Counted from the first letter of the stretch, positions 1-5,886 are shown. The stretch: 6,825 nucleotides of DNA from JACRCE01 sp038043305 (GCA_038043305.1 JBBTCG010000236.1:1-6825); one strand, 5' to 3'. Translations and numbers: made by a program. Notes: a model not told the origin generated them from the sequence alone.

Positions 1-761
1 ACCTCTTGTATGTACTTACCCACCGCGGCTGTGATAACGCCCTTTAGATCAGCGTACCGTTTTACGAACTTAGGGGCGCGCCCTTCAGCGTCCATGCCGA
101 GCATGTCGTTTACGACAAGGACCTGCCCGTCGCAGTGAACGCCCGCGCCGATGCCTATGGTCGGAATCTTGAGAGAGGCCGTTATCTCCTTTGCAAGAGA
201 GGCCGGTATCCCCTCAAGCACCATTGCGAAGGCCCCGGCCTTTTCAATGGCAAGCGCGTCATTGGCAAGAGAGGCGGCTGAGGCGGAATCCTTGCCCTGC
301 ACCTTATACCCGCCCATCGCATGCACGGACTGCGGCGTAAGGCCGATGTGCCCCATGACCGGAACGTCCATTCGAACTATTGCCTCCACGGCCTCAGCGC
401 TTCGTATGCCCCCTTCAAGCTTTACCGCGCCTGCCCCGCCCTCTTTTATAAGCCTAACGGCGTTCGCCCTTGCCTCATCAAGTGACGCCTGATATGAGCC
501 AAATGGCATGTCTGCAACGACAAGGGCGGCCCCGGCGCCCCTGACGACTGAGCGCGTGTGATAAACCATCTCATCCATCGTAACCGGCAGGGTCGTGTCG
601 TATCCGGCCTCGACCATGCCGAGCGAATCGCCTACTATTATGAGCGGTATGCCCGCGTTATCCAGCAGCACGGCCATCTGAAAGCCGTAGGCCGTAAGCA
701 CGGGAATCTTTTTCCCCTCGGCCCTCATCCTTAAAATGTCCGGCACGGTCGTCTTTTTCAT
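1..761 (-). CDS. panB: 3-methyl-2-oxobutanoate hydroxymethyltransferase (ketopantoate hydroxymethyltransferase), 3' end cut by window edge
   Basis: PanB transfers a hydroxymethyl group from 5,10-methylenetetrahydrofolate to 2-oxoisovalerate, giving ketopantoate, the first committed step of pantothenate and CoA synthesis in the cytoplasm. Translating the minus strand from the ATG at 761 gives 253 residues without a stop; the family is usually about 260-280 residues, so only a short C-terminal tail is missing. Seen in the sequence: MKKTTVPDIL start, VGDSLGM with the metal-binding Asp45, ADMPFGSY with Asp84, KLEGG with Glu116, GHIGLTPQ near 138-144, LEGIP with the likely catalytic base Glu183, and IGIGAG near 202-207. 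All residues expected for Mg2+ and substrate binding are present. A GGAG Shine-Dalgarno sits 8 bases before the ATG. It lies 75 bp downstream of the deoxynucleoside kinase on the same strand and is probably co-transcribed with it. Panto genes could follow beyond the left edge, but this cannot be seen. Confidence 0.97.
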   Translation of the reverse strand, partial: MKKTTVPDILRMRAEGKKIPVLTAYGFQMAVLLDNAGIPLIIVGDSLGMVEAGYDTTLPVTMDEMVYHTRSVVRGAGAALVVADMPFGSYQASLDEARANAVRLIKEGGAGAVKLEGGIRSAEAVEAIVRMDVPVMGHIGLTPQSVHAMGGYKVQGKDSASAASLANDALAIEKAGAFAMVLEGIPASLAKEITASLKIPTIGIGAGVHCDGQVLVVNDMLGMDAEGRAPKFVKRYADLKGVITAAVGKYIQE

Positions 762-781
762 AGTCGTCTCCAAGACTCAAA

Positions 782-808
782 CGGCCTTCCGTACCGACGG
801 GAAGGCCG
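782..808. other. 9-bp hairpin in the kinase-panB spacer
   Basis: CGGCCTTCC at 782-790 pairs perfectly with GGAAGGCCG at 800-808 around a 9-base loop. On the minus strand, the direction of both flanking genes, the stem is followed only by TTT, so it is at best a weak or partial intrinsic terminator. It could lower panB expression relative to the kinase, or stabilise a processed mRNA end. It ends about 20 bases before the panB start codon, just upstream of its Shine-Dalgarno. No function is proven. Confidence 0.5.
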
Positions 809-836
809 CCTCTGGCAAGCATTGCGCGTCAATAGC

Positions 837-1487
837 CTATCTCGTCTTTGACGCTATCGGCAAATAATGCTGCGCCCCGCCGCGAAGCGTCCGTATCTCC
901 CTGACAAGGCCGGACAGGTCGTCCTTGTTGTTTACAAAGTCTATGTCCGTGGTGTTCACCACAAGGAGCGGCGTTTCGTTGTAATAAAAGAAGTACCTGT
1001 TGTACGAATCAACGAGTTTTTCAAGGTACTCCTCTTTTATCTGTTTTTCGTAGTCCATGTTCCTCAAGCCTATGCGCTCAAGGAGCACCTGCGTCGAGGC
1101 CTGAAGGTATATGACGAGGTCCGGCTTGGGTATCCTCGTGTCGAGAAGCCGGTACACCTGCTCGTAAAGGCCGAGTTCGTTTTCGTCAAGGTTTAGGTAC
1201 GCGAATATCCTGTCCTTGGCAAAGAGGTAGTCGCTCACGACGGTTGCGTTGAAAAGCTCCTGCTGGAGCATGTCCTTTTGCTGCTGATACCGGGAGAGGA
1301 GGAAAAAGAGCTGGGTCTGGAAGGCGTACTTCTTCATGTCAGCGTAGAAGGAAGGCAAAAACGGGTTTGCCAGCGCCTCTTCAATGAGCGTATGGCCTGC
1401 GAGTTCCTTTGCAAGCAGGTCCGCAAGGGACGATTTGCCGACGCCTATCGGGCCTTCTATGGCGATGTAACGCGGTTTTTCCGTCAT
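837..1487 (-). CDS. Deoxynucleoside kinase (deoxyadenosine/deoxycytidine kinase family)
   Basis: A 216-residue member of the P-loop deoxynucleoside kinase family, which phosphorylates deoxynucleosides to 5'-monophosphates with ATP in cytoplasmic nucleotide salvage. Seen: a core beta strand RYIAIEG followed by the Walker A loop GPIGVGKSS (12-20), IEEALANPFLPSFY (35-48) with the conserved acidic base region at Glu36/37, the Q-rich helix FFLLSRYQQQ (61-70), VVSDYLFAKDRIFA (83-96) in the place of the family's (D/E)RS segment, LVIYLQA (124-130), and the Arg-rich lid LLERIGLRNMDYE (135-147). The frame stays open to an ATG at 1610, but the leftward promoter at 1552-1580 would start transcription inside that extension, and the extension shows no family similarity, so ATG 1487 is chosen. 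No clear Shine-Dalgarno is visible there. Substrate preference (dA, dC or dG) cannot be read from sequence. It is followed by panB on the same strand. Confidence 0.9.
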   Translation of the reverse strand: MTEKPRYIAIEGPIGVGKSSLADLLAKELAGHTLIEEALANPFLPSFYADMKKYAFQTQLFFLLSRYQQQKDMLQQELFNATVVSDYLFAKDRIFAYLNLDENELGLYEQVYRLLDTRIPKPDLVIYLQASTQVLLERIGLRNMDYEKQIKEEYLEKLVDSYNRYFFYYNETPLLVVNTTDIDFVNNKDDLSGLVREIRTLRGGAQHYLPIASKTR

Positions 1488-1551
1488 GAAAGATGCTCGA
1501 TATAAAAACGGATGTCTTGACTCATACAACAGAGAGAGCGCCTGATAAGTC

Positions 1552-1580
1552 AAATTATCCCAGACCTGCGTAAAAGTCAA
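1552..1580 (-). promoter_or_regulatory. Sigma70-type promoter for the kinase-panB unit
   Basis: Read on the minus strand, TTGACT (1575-1580) is followed by a 17-bp spacer and TAATTT (1552-1557). The predicted start point is near 1545, leaving a leader of about 58 bases to the ATG at 1487. It also argues against the longer kinase reading frame that begins at 1610. Its -35 box lies 23 bp from the -35 box of the rightward promoter. Confidence 0.65.
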
Positions 1581-1603
1581 GATGTGAAGCGCGCGAGGTT
1601 GAC

Positions 1604-1632
1604 TTGACATATCCCGGCATTTCCCCTAAAAT
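1604..1632 (+). promoter_or_regulatory. Sigma70-type promoter for the cyclic-nucleotide-binding protein gene
   Basis: TTGACA (1604-1609), a 17-bp spacer, then TAAAAT (1627-1632): a perfect -35 and a one-mismatch -10 at ideal spacing. The predicted start is near 1639, giving a leader of about 68 bases before the ATG at 1707. The region between this -35 and that of the divergent kinase promoter is only 1581-1603. Confidence 0.8.
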
Positions 1633-1706
1633 CTCGTCATCGTCTCAAGTTTTTTCCTGAAAATCCGATAAGAAGATATTACCGTACATAGTGAGGGGAT
1701 AATTAC

Positions 1707-2207
1707 ATGAAACAGTCTGATTACCTTCAGGACAATCTGGAAATTGTCAAAAGCCTCAGAAAACTACCGATACTCCAATCAATGGAGGAGAGGCACGTCA
1801 AGGGGCTGGCCAAGCTGTGCAGGATTACCCAGTACGACTCAGGGGAGACGATATTTGAAGAGGACAAGTTCGATAAGTTCCTCTACTTTCTAATCTCAGG
1901 CAAGGTGAAGATAGTCAAGAAGGGCACTGAGGTGGGCACGTTTGACAGGGTCGGCGACGTGTTCGGCGAGATGGCCGTAATAGACTCGAAGGCGAGAAGC
2001 GCGTCGGTCATTGCCGCCACGGCCGTAAACTGCCTCAAGATGGACATATCCTATCTGGAACAACTCCCTGAAAACGAAAGAGAGACCGCGGCCTATGTGG
2101 TATACCGCGTATTTTGCGACATACTGTCAACGAGACTCAGGCAAACGACGGAGGAGTTGATCAAGGCAAAGGATGAGATAAAAAGGCTCCAATCGTTGCC
2201 TCAGTAA
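1707..2207 (+). CDS. Stand-alone cyclic-nucleotide-binding (CRP/FNR-type sensor) domain protein, no DNA-binding domain
   Basis: A 166-residue protein made of one cNMP-binding beta-roll (about 20-115) and a long C-terminal helix (about 124-163) with charged heptad character (LRQTTEELIKAKDEIKRL), likely a dimerisation coiled coil. Seen: PILQSMEERHVKGLAKL entry helix, YDSGETIFEEDKFDKFLYFLISGKVKIV strands with the family Gly-Lys-Val turn, and the phosphate-binding cassette GDVFGEMAVIDSKARSASV (83-101), where Glu88, Arg97 and Ser98 match the cAMP-contacting Glu, Arg and Ser of CRP. The protein ends where CRP/FNR regulators would begin their winged helix, so it is not a transcription factor by itself; it probably signals by protein contact. 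Ligand (cAMP, cGMP or none) is unknown. The start has a strong GAGGGG Shine-Dalgarno at 1693-1698, 8 bases before ATG. Its last 47 bases overlap the end of the convergent HD-GYP gene. Confidence 0.9.
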   Translation: MKQSDYLQDNLEIVKSLRKLPILQSMEERHVKGLAKLCRITQYDSGETIFEEDKFDKFLYFLISGKVKIVKKGTEVGTFDRVGDVFGEMAVIDSKARSASVIAATAVNCLKMDISYLEQLPENERETAAYVVYRVFCDILSTRLRQTTEELIKAKDEIKRLQSLPQ

Positions 2208-4314
2208 TATCCCCTGCCTCCATGACCTTCAAAAACGCATCCACCACGATCGGATCAAACTGTGTGCCTGAACACCTTTTAAGTTCCGTTGCAATCACAT
2301 CCATGCCCCTGCCCTTCCTGTACGGCCTGTCAGCCGCCATTGCGTCTATCGTGTCCGCCACGCCCAATATCCTTGCAAGGAACGGTATGGCCTCTCCTTT
2401 AAGGCCGTCAGGGTAACCGGCGCCGTCATAATATTCATGATGATGCCTGATTGGGCCAAGGACATCCGCCAGTTGTTTGATTGGGGCGAGTATCTCGGCC
2501 CCCTTGCCGGGATGCTGCTTCATAACCGCATACTCCTCCGGCGTCAGAGCGCCCGGCTTATTCAATATCTCCTCGTAGGTGCCGAGCTTTCCTATGTCAT
2601 GGAGGAGTCCCGCTGTTTCAAGGGTCTTCATATCCTTTGCATCCAGTCCCATGCGTTCTCCTATGAGCATGGCATAGTGCGTAACCCGCTCGGAATGGCC
2701 GCTTGTCCACGTGCTCTTGGCGTCTATGGCCTTTGAAAGCGCCTTGATCGTGGAAAGAAAGAGCGCGGAGAGGTCTGAAACAAGTCTTGCGTTTTCAAGC
2801 GCGACCCCTATCTGGCTCGCAAGCGTTTCAAGGGCTGAAAAATCATCGGGCCCGAACGCGCCTCGTCTTTTAGCCCCGACGCTCAATATGGCGGCCACCT
2901 CGGCCTTTATCACTATCGGAAGCCTTATATGCGACGTAAACCCTGCGTCGGCAAACATCTTATCCAATCGAAGGAGGCCGGCCTTATCCGGCATGAATTC
3001 TTCAAACTGCGGCATCCCGGTTTCAACCACCTCGCTGGCCGAGGTGTCCGCAAACGGCACGAATGTCCCATAAGGCATGTCTATGCCAAAGCCGGCATGA
3101 TAGACAAAACCGCCTCTTTCCCTGTCAACCATTGCAACCGTGGCCCTGTCGCACGAAACGAGGCGCGATATGAGCCTCGTTACCGTGTTGAGTATCTCGG
3201 ATGATTCGAGCGTTGAGAGCATGTTCGTGTCTATCTCATGCATGGTGGAGATGGTCTGAATCTTCCTCGCAAGCTCAATGCCCCTCTGAACCGCGTCAGC
3301 GTACATCCGGGCCTGCTCAACGGCCATTGACACCTGTGCGATTATCCCGTTTATCACGCTCATGTCCGCCTCAGTTGCAGCCTGGGCTGACTCGTAACAG
3401 GCTATGAGCATCCCAAGAGGCGTTGTCTTGCTCTTGAGAGGAATAAGGCGATGGGCAACAAACCCCGGCGGACAAGGAAACCGTTCGTCGCCTGAGCCGG
3501 TAATGACGACGCCGTTGCCGTCAAAGGCCGCCTTTACAGGGTCAGCCTGTCCAGACAGGTTTCTTGACAAAAAGTCCGGCAGATCCGTTTTTTTGACGGC
3601 ATGGGCGCCAACCGGCCTGAATGAGTCCAGGTTTTTCTCATAAAGATATGCAAGGCACCCTTGCGCATTGAGTGCGGCGGAGACGGCCTTTGTTACCTCA
3701 ATCATTAGTTTTTCAACGTCCGTCTTGTGCGCCGCGGCCTCGGCTATTGATAAAAGGCTTGCGGTGGTACGCATCTGGCGTCTAAGCCGCTCCTGCATCT
3801 GCCTCGCAACGGTTATATCCTCAAGGATGTTGAGCGAAAAAAGGTATCCTCCTCTTTTGTCCGTTATCGGATAATACTTGACCTTGAAAACCCTGCCTTG
3901 GACATCCAGCGTCCTCTCAGCCCCGCCCTGTTTAATGTTTTCCGCGCTCTTCATTACCTCGGAGCAGACGTCAAAGGGCTTAGCCATCAGCGGGAATACC
4001 TTGTAATAAGGTTGGCCGATAAATTCAGCCGCACTCTGTCCCGCAAGACGCGAATATGCGGCATTTGCCCTCACGAGATGGAAGCGTGCGTCGTGTATGA
4101 AGAGCGGATCAATGACGGCGTCAAAGGTGGCCTGCCACTGAAGCTCGGCCTTTTTGACCTCAGCGGACGTCTCGCTAAGGTCTTCAAGGAGAAAGAGCAT
4201 GGCGGCGGACGAGTCCCTGAAGTCCTTCTCGCGCTCCCTTGCCTTTTCGCACTCGGCCTTTAGCGAGGCAATTATCGCGTCTTTATCGTCTGTAATGCCT
4301 TCGTAATGGGTCAT
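2161..4314 (-). CDS. PAS-GAF-GAF-HD-GYP cyclic-di-GMP phosphodiesterase
   Basis: A 717-residue cytoplasmic sensor enzyme without visible membrane segments. In order: coiled coil (about 10-58), PAS (about 58-170, ending ILEDITVARQ), GAF1 (about 185-340), GAF2 (about 360-510), HD-GYP (about 515-715). The HD-GYP domain keeps the full catalytic set: GHSERV with His540, HDIGK with His572, Asp573 and Lys576, His601 in KQHPGKG, HHE at 625-627, DGAGYPDGL with GYP at 633-635, and Asp654 in GVADTIDA. Such domains hydrolyse cyclic-di-GMP to pGpG or GMP. Trp536 occupies the place, four residues before His540, where the trinuclear PmGH enzyme has a metal-binding Glu, which favours a two-metal centre (inference). 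The start ATG overlaps the stop of the receiver-PAS gene as ATGA, indicating translational coupling. The GAF ligands and PAS cofactor cannot be read. Its 3' end overlaps the convergent cNMP-binding gene by 47 bp, and no terminator is visible after it. Confidence 0.93.
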   Translation of the reverse strand: MTHYEGITDDKDAIIASLKAECEKAREREKDFRDSSAAMLFLLEDLSETSAEVKKAELQWQATFDAVIDPLFIHDARFHLVRANAAYSRLAGQSAAEFIGQPYYKVFPLMAKPFDVCSEVMKSAENIKQGGAERTLDVQGRVFKVKYYPITDKRGGYLFSLNILEDITVARQMQERLRRQMRTTASLLSIAEAAAHKTDVEKLMIEVTKAVSAALNAQGCLAYLYEKNLDSFRPVGAHAVKKTDLPDFLSRNLSGQADPVKAAFDGNGVVITGSGDERFPCPPGFVAHRLIPLKSKTTPLGMLIACYESAQAATEADMSVINGIIAQVSMAVEQARMYADAVQRGIELARKIQTISTMHEIDTNMLSTLESSEILNTVTRLISRLVSCDRATVAMVDRERGGFVYHAGFGIDMPYGTFVPFADTSASEVVETGMPQFEEFMPDKAGLLRLDKMFADAGFTSHIRLPIVIKAEVAAILSVGAKRRGAFGPDDFSALETLASQIGVALENARLVSDLSALFLSTIKALSKAIDAKSTWTSGHSERVTHYAMLIGERMGLDAKDMKTLETAGLLHDIGKLGTYEEILNKPGALTPEEYAVMKQHPGKGAEILAPIKQLADVLGPIRHHHEYYDGAGYPDGLKGEAIPFLARILGVADTIDAMAADRPYRKGRGMDVIATELKRCSGTQFDPIVVDAFLKVMEAGDITEATIGAFLSHPLP

Positions 4315-5414
4315 CCTTTGTCCGCCGTCTTTTCAAGGTCAAGCAGCGCAACTCTTTCCCTGAGGGAGCGCACTTCCTTTCTCAACTCCTCCATCTTAAG
4401 TTCCCTTCCGACCATAAGCCTGTTCATGCGCTCAAGATCATCGAGGGTGCGGTTTTTCTCAGTCTCTTGGGCCTTGCGATCCGTTATGTCCCTTATGATG
4501 CCGAGGGCGTTCCATACCCCGTTCATGTTTACAGCCGTTATGGAAATCTCTATCGGAAATTCCGTGCCGTCCCTGCGGAGCGCCTCCAACTCAAGGGTCT
4601 TGCCTATGACCTTGCCCATGCCGGTCTCGAAAAAAACCTTCAAGCCTTCATGGGCCGGGGGTTTATAACGCTCAGGGCATAGAAGGTCGTGCACACTCTT
4701 TCCGACGGCCTCTTCAAACGTGTACCCAAAGAGCCTTTCGGCCTGTTTGTTCCAAAGATATATCTTATCGTCCGGCTCAATGGCTATGATGGCGTCTGTC
4801 GCGTACTCCATGACGGCCATGAGCCTTTCCTCGCTCTCCTTGAGAAGCCGCGTCCGTTCAATAACCTTTTTTTCAAGCGTTTTGTTCTGACTGACCATAT
4901 GCTCATAGCCTGAGAGTATAAACCTGAGCATGGCCGCACGCGAAGCGGTTATGGTAAACACCGTGCCATTGTAGTCCATCTCCACGCATCTTTCGCCGGG
5001 CCTGTTGTCGAGCCGGCCATGGTTTATCGTTATGGCTCTCACTTTTACAAGCATCTCTTCATCGTCATAAGGCTTGGGCAAGTAGTAGTCCGCCCCCGCT
5101 GAAAGCCCTTTTAGCATATCTTCGGCGCCGGAGAGCGCGATGAGCAGCATGACGGGTATATCCTCCGTGCCTTTATCTTTTTTTATTAACCGGCACATCT
5201 CAAAGCCGTCCATCATTGGCATGACGGCATCGGATATGATTAATGCCGGAGTCTCCTTTAGAGCCGCTTCAAACCCCTCCTGCCCGTTTGAGGCAGTGGT
5301 AACCTTGTATCCGCTTCCCTCCAATAGTTCTCTGAGAAGCGCGGTCTCAAGGGCGCTGTCCTCCACTATGAGGATATGCGCCTTCGTGTTGGTCGCATTT
5401 TTATTCTCGTCCAT
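4311..5414 (-). CDS. Receiver-PAS-coiled-coil response regulator without a recognised output domain
   Basis: A 367-residue protein counted from ATG 5414. Receiver domain at about 11-130: acidic pair Glu18-Asp19, phospho-acceptor Asp62 in SDAVMPMMDG, Lys114 in YLPKPYD. The conserved Thr/Ser before the Ala-Leu-Ser of strand 4 is replaced by Ile92 (VMLLIALSG). A linker (about 140-190) with TITASRAAMLRFIL and SQNKTLEKKV leads to a PAS domain (about 193-315: EERLMAVMEYATDAIIAI through IIRDITDRK), then a coiled coil (316-360). There is no histidine kinase, GGDEF, EAL, HD-GYP or DNA-binding domain. It shares a 4-base ATGA overlap with the downstream HD-GYP gene, so the two are co-translated and probably work together. 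The frame extends to a TTG at 5483, but the Asp-Glu-Asn-Lys start before the first receiver strand fits better; the Shine-Dalgarno is weak in both cases. The partner kinase must be encoded elsewhere. Confidence 0.88.
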   Translation of the reverse strand: MDENKNATNTKAHILIVEDSALETALLRELLEGSGYKVTTASNGQEGFEAALKETPALIISDAVMPMMDGFEMCRLIKKDKGTEDIPVMLLIALSGAEDMLKGLSAGADYYLPKPYDDEEMLVKVRAITINHGRLDNRPGERCVEMDYNGTVFTITASRAAMLRFILSGYEHMVSQNKTLEKKVIERTRLLKESEERLMAVMEYATDAIIAIEPDDKIYLWNKQAERLFGYTFEEAVGKSVHDLLCPERYKPPAHEGLKVFFETGMGKVIGKTLELEALRRDGTEFPIEISITAVNMNGVWNALGIIRDITDRKAQETEKNRTLDDLERMNRLMVGRELKMEELRKEVRSLRERVALLDLEKTADKG

Positions 5415-5568
5415 GAACGCACCAATACCTTTTGAATATGTGCCGCAACGCAGGTTATTCGCGGATGAATATTCAGGATGCAAGAACTACGGTTGGCTGC
5501 GGATGAAGGACGTTACACGGGATGTCAAGACAAGAGGGGATATTTCTTCAAGAACGTCTTTATTGGAT
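5415..5568 (-). other. 5' leader of the receiver-PAS/HD-GYP operon
   Basis: About 148 bases would be transcribed before the ATG at 5414 from the promoter at 5569-5596. It contains a small near-palindrome (TTCTTCAAGAA, 5544-5554) and a third partial copy of ATGTCAAGA at 5522-5530. I see no recognisable riboswitch, including no match to the cyclic-di-GMP-binding GEMM core. A long leader leaves room for post-transcriptional control, but no structure is proven. Confidence 0.4.
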
Positions 5569-5596
5569 ATTATATAACTTGACACGGACATGTCAA
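5569..5596 (-). promoter_or_regulatory. Consensus sigma70 promoter for the receiver-PAS/HD-GYP operon
   Basis: On the minus strand: TTGACA at 5591-5596, a 16-bp spacer, and TATAAT at 5569-5574. Both hexamers are perfect, with a predicted start near 5562. The -35 box forms one arm of the palindrome at 5578-5597, so a protein bound there would cover the promoter. No other promoter of comparable quality is seen before the operon. Confidence 0.8.
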
Positions 5597-5597
5597 G
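5578..5597. promoter_or_regulatory. Palindrome CTTGACA-N6-TGTCAAG over the operon -35 box, copy 1 of a 19-bp repeat
   Basis: The 20 bases CTTGACACGGACATGTCAAG form a perfect 7+7 inverted repeat with a 6-base centre. Its right arm contains the -35 box of the leftward promoter. Nineteen bases (5580-5598) recur exactly at 5868-5886. The size and symmetry fit a dimeric regulator's operator (inference), but part of the similarity could simply reflect the TTGACA promoter consensus on both strands or a spread repeat. Confidence 0.55.
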
Positions 5598-5626
5598 ATT
5601 TCTCGTATAGAGCCGTGTGCGTCGAG

Positions 5627-5649
5627 GGAAATTAGGGACTCTAATTTCC
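5627..5649. repeat. 9-bp hairpin GGAAATTAG/CTAATTTCC
   Basis: GGAAATTAG (5627-5635) and CTAATTTCC (5641-5649) form a perfect 9-bp stem around GGACT. It abuts the terminator at 5651-5690. AT-rich palindromes with a GGGAC core resemble REP-type elements I know from other genomes, but assignment is only by resemblance. Confidence 0.45.
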
Positions 5650-5650
5650 T

Positions 5651-5690
5651 AAAAAACAACGGTCGCCCTGATAATCAGGGCGACCGTTGT
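5651..5690 (-). terminator. Intrinsic terminator facing left, 16-bp perfect stem
   Basis: The arms at 5656-5671 and 5675-5690 (ACAACGGTCGCCCTGA and its exact complement) close on a 3-base loop. Read on the minus strand the stem runs straight into TTTTTT (5656-5651), the hallmark of Rho-independent termination; on the plus strand no T-tract follows. It would stop leftward transcripts arriving from the beta-propeller gene about 390 bp away, or from an unseen short transcript, and so insulate the promoter at 5569-5596. Confidence 0.85.
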
Positions 5691-5793
5691 ATTCCACATT
5701 TTCAACGAGTTAGAGAAAACCTGAGTATTTGTAAAATAGTAAGGGAGTTTTACAGTTTTTTTGGTGTCCCGTCCATCGCCGACAAAAACCGCA

Positions 5794-5865
5794 GGGCTAA
5801 GCCCGATGGGTGAAGCAAAGCGCACCCCTCAAAAATATGTTGGGTCTGCTGCGCTTGACCTAACA
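5794..5865. repeat. REP/BIME-like pair of inverted palindromic elements
   Basis: Element A at 5808-5827 is GGGTGAAGCAAAGCGCACCC, with a GGGTG/CACCC stem. Element B at 5838-5865 has a 9-bp stem TGTTGGGTC/GACCTAACA with one G-T wobble. Read on the opposite strand, B's core AGGTCAAGCGCAGCAGACCC matches A at 14 of 20 positions, so A and B are related copies in inverted orientation. A small GGGC-TAA-GCCC stem precedes them at 5794-5804. This arrangement resembles bacterial interspersed REP pairs; there is no transposase gene in the window. Confidence 0.6.
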
Positions 5866-5867
5866 AC

Positions 5868-5886
5868 TGACACGGACATGTCAAGA
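5868..5886. repeat. Copy 2 of the 19-bp palindromic repeat
   Basis: TGACACGGACATGTCAAGA is identical to 5580-5598. Here one T of the left arm is missing (AACTGACAC versus AACTTGACAC), so the palindrome is imperfect, and no -10 box stands at a proper distance in either direction. It sits immediately before the 14-bp hairpin at 5885-5914. Confidence 0.7.

Noticed and set aside
151..492. 113-residue plus-strand open frame
   Set aside because: It lies antisense inside panB, whose minus-strand translation shows all family motifs.
1488..1610. N-terminal extension of the deoxynucleoside kinase from an ATG at 1610
   Set aside because: It contains both promoter boxes for the kinase and overlaps the -35 box of the divergent gene, shows no family similarity, and the P-loop strand is correctly placed from ATG 1487.
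5415..5483. 23-residue extension of the receiver-PAS protein from a TTG at 5483
   Set aside because: No Shine-Dalgarno precedes the TTG, and receiver proteins usually start just before the first strand, as with ATG 5414.
5415..5562. Cyclic-di-GMP riboswitch in the operon leader
   Set aside because: I could not find the conserved GEMM core or a matching paired architecture by eye.
5487..5591. 34-residue minus-strand frame starting MSVSSYIISNKD
   Set aside because: Its start lies within the -35/-10 region of the operon promoter, so that promoter's transcript cannot include it, and it has no ribosome-binding site.
5579..5610. Rightward promoter starting with TTGACA at 5579-5584
   Set aside because: No acceptable -10 box stands 16-18 bp downstream on the plus strand, and no gene follows in that direction.
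5868..5884. Leftward promoter at repeat copy 2 (TTGACA on the minus strand at 5879-5884)
   Set aside because: The sequence 16-18 bp downstream reads AGGTCA-like, not a -10 box.
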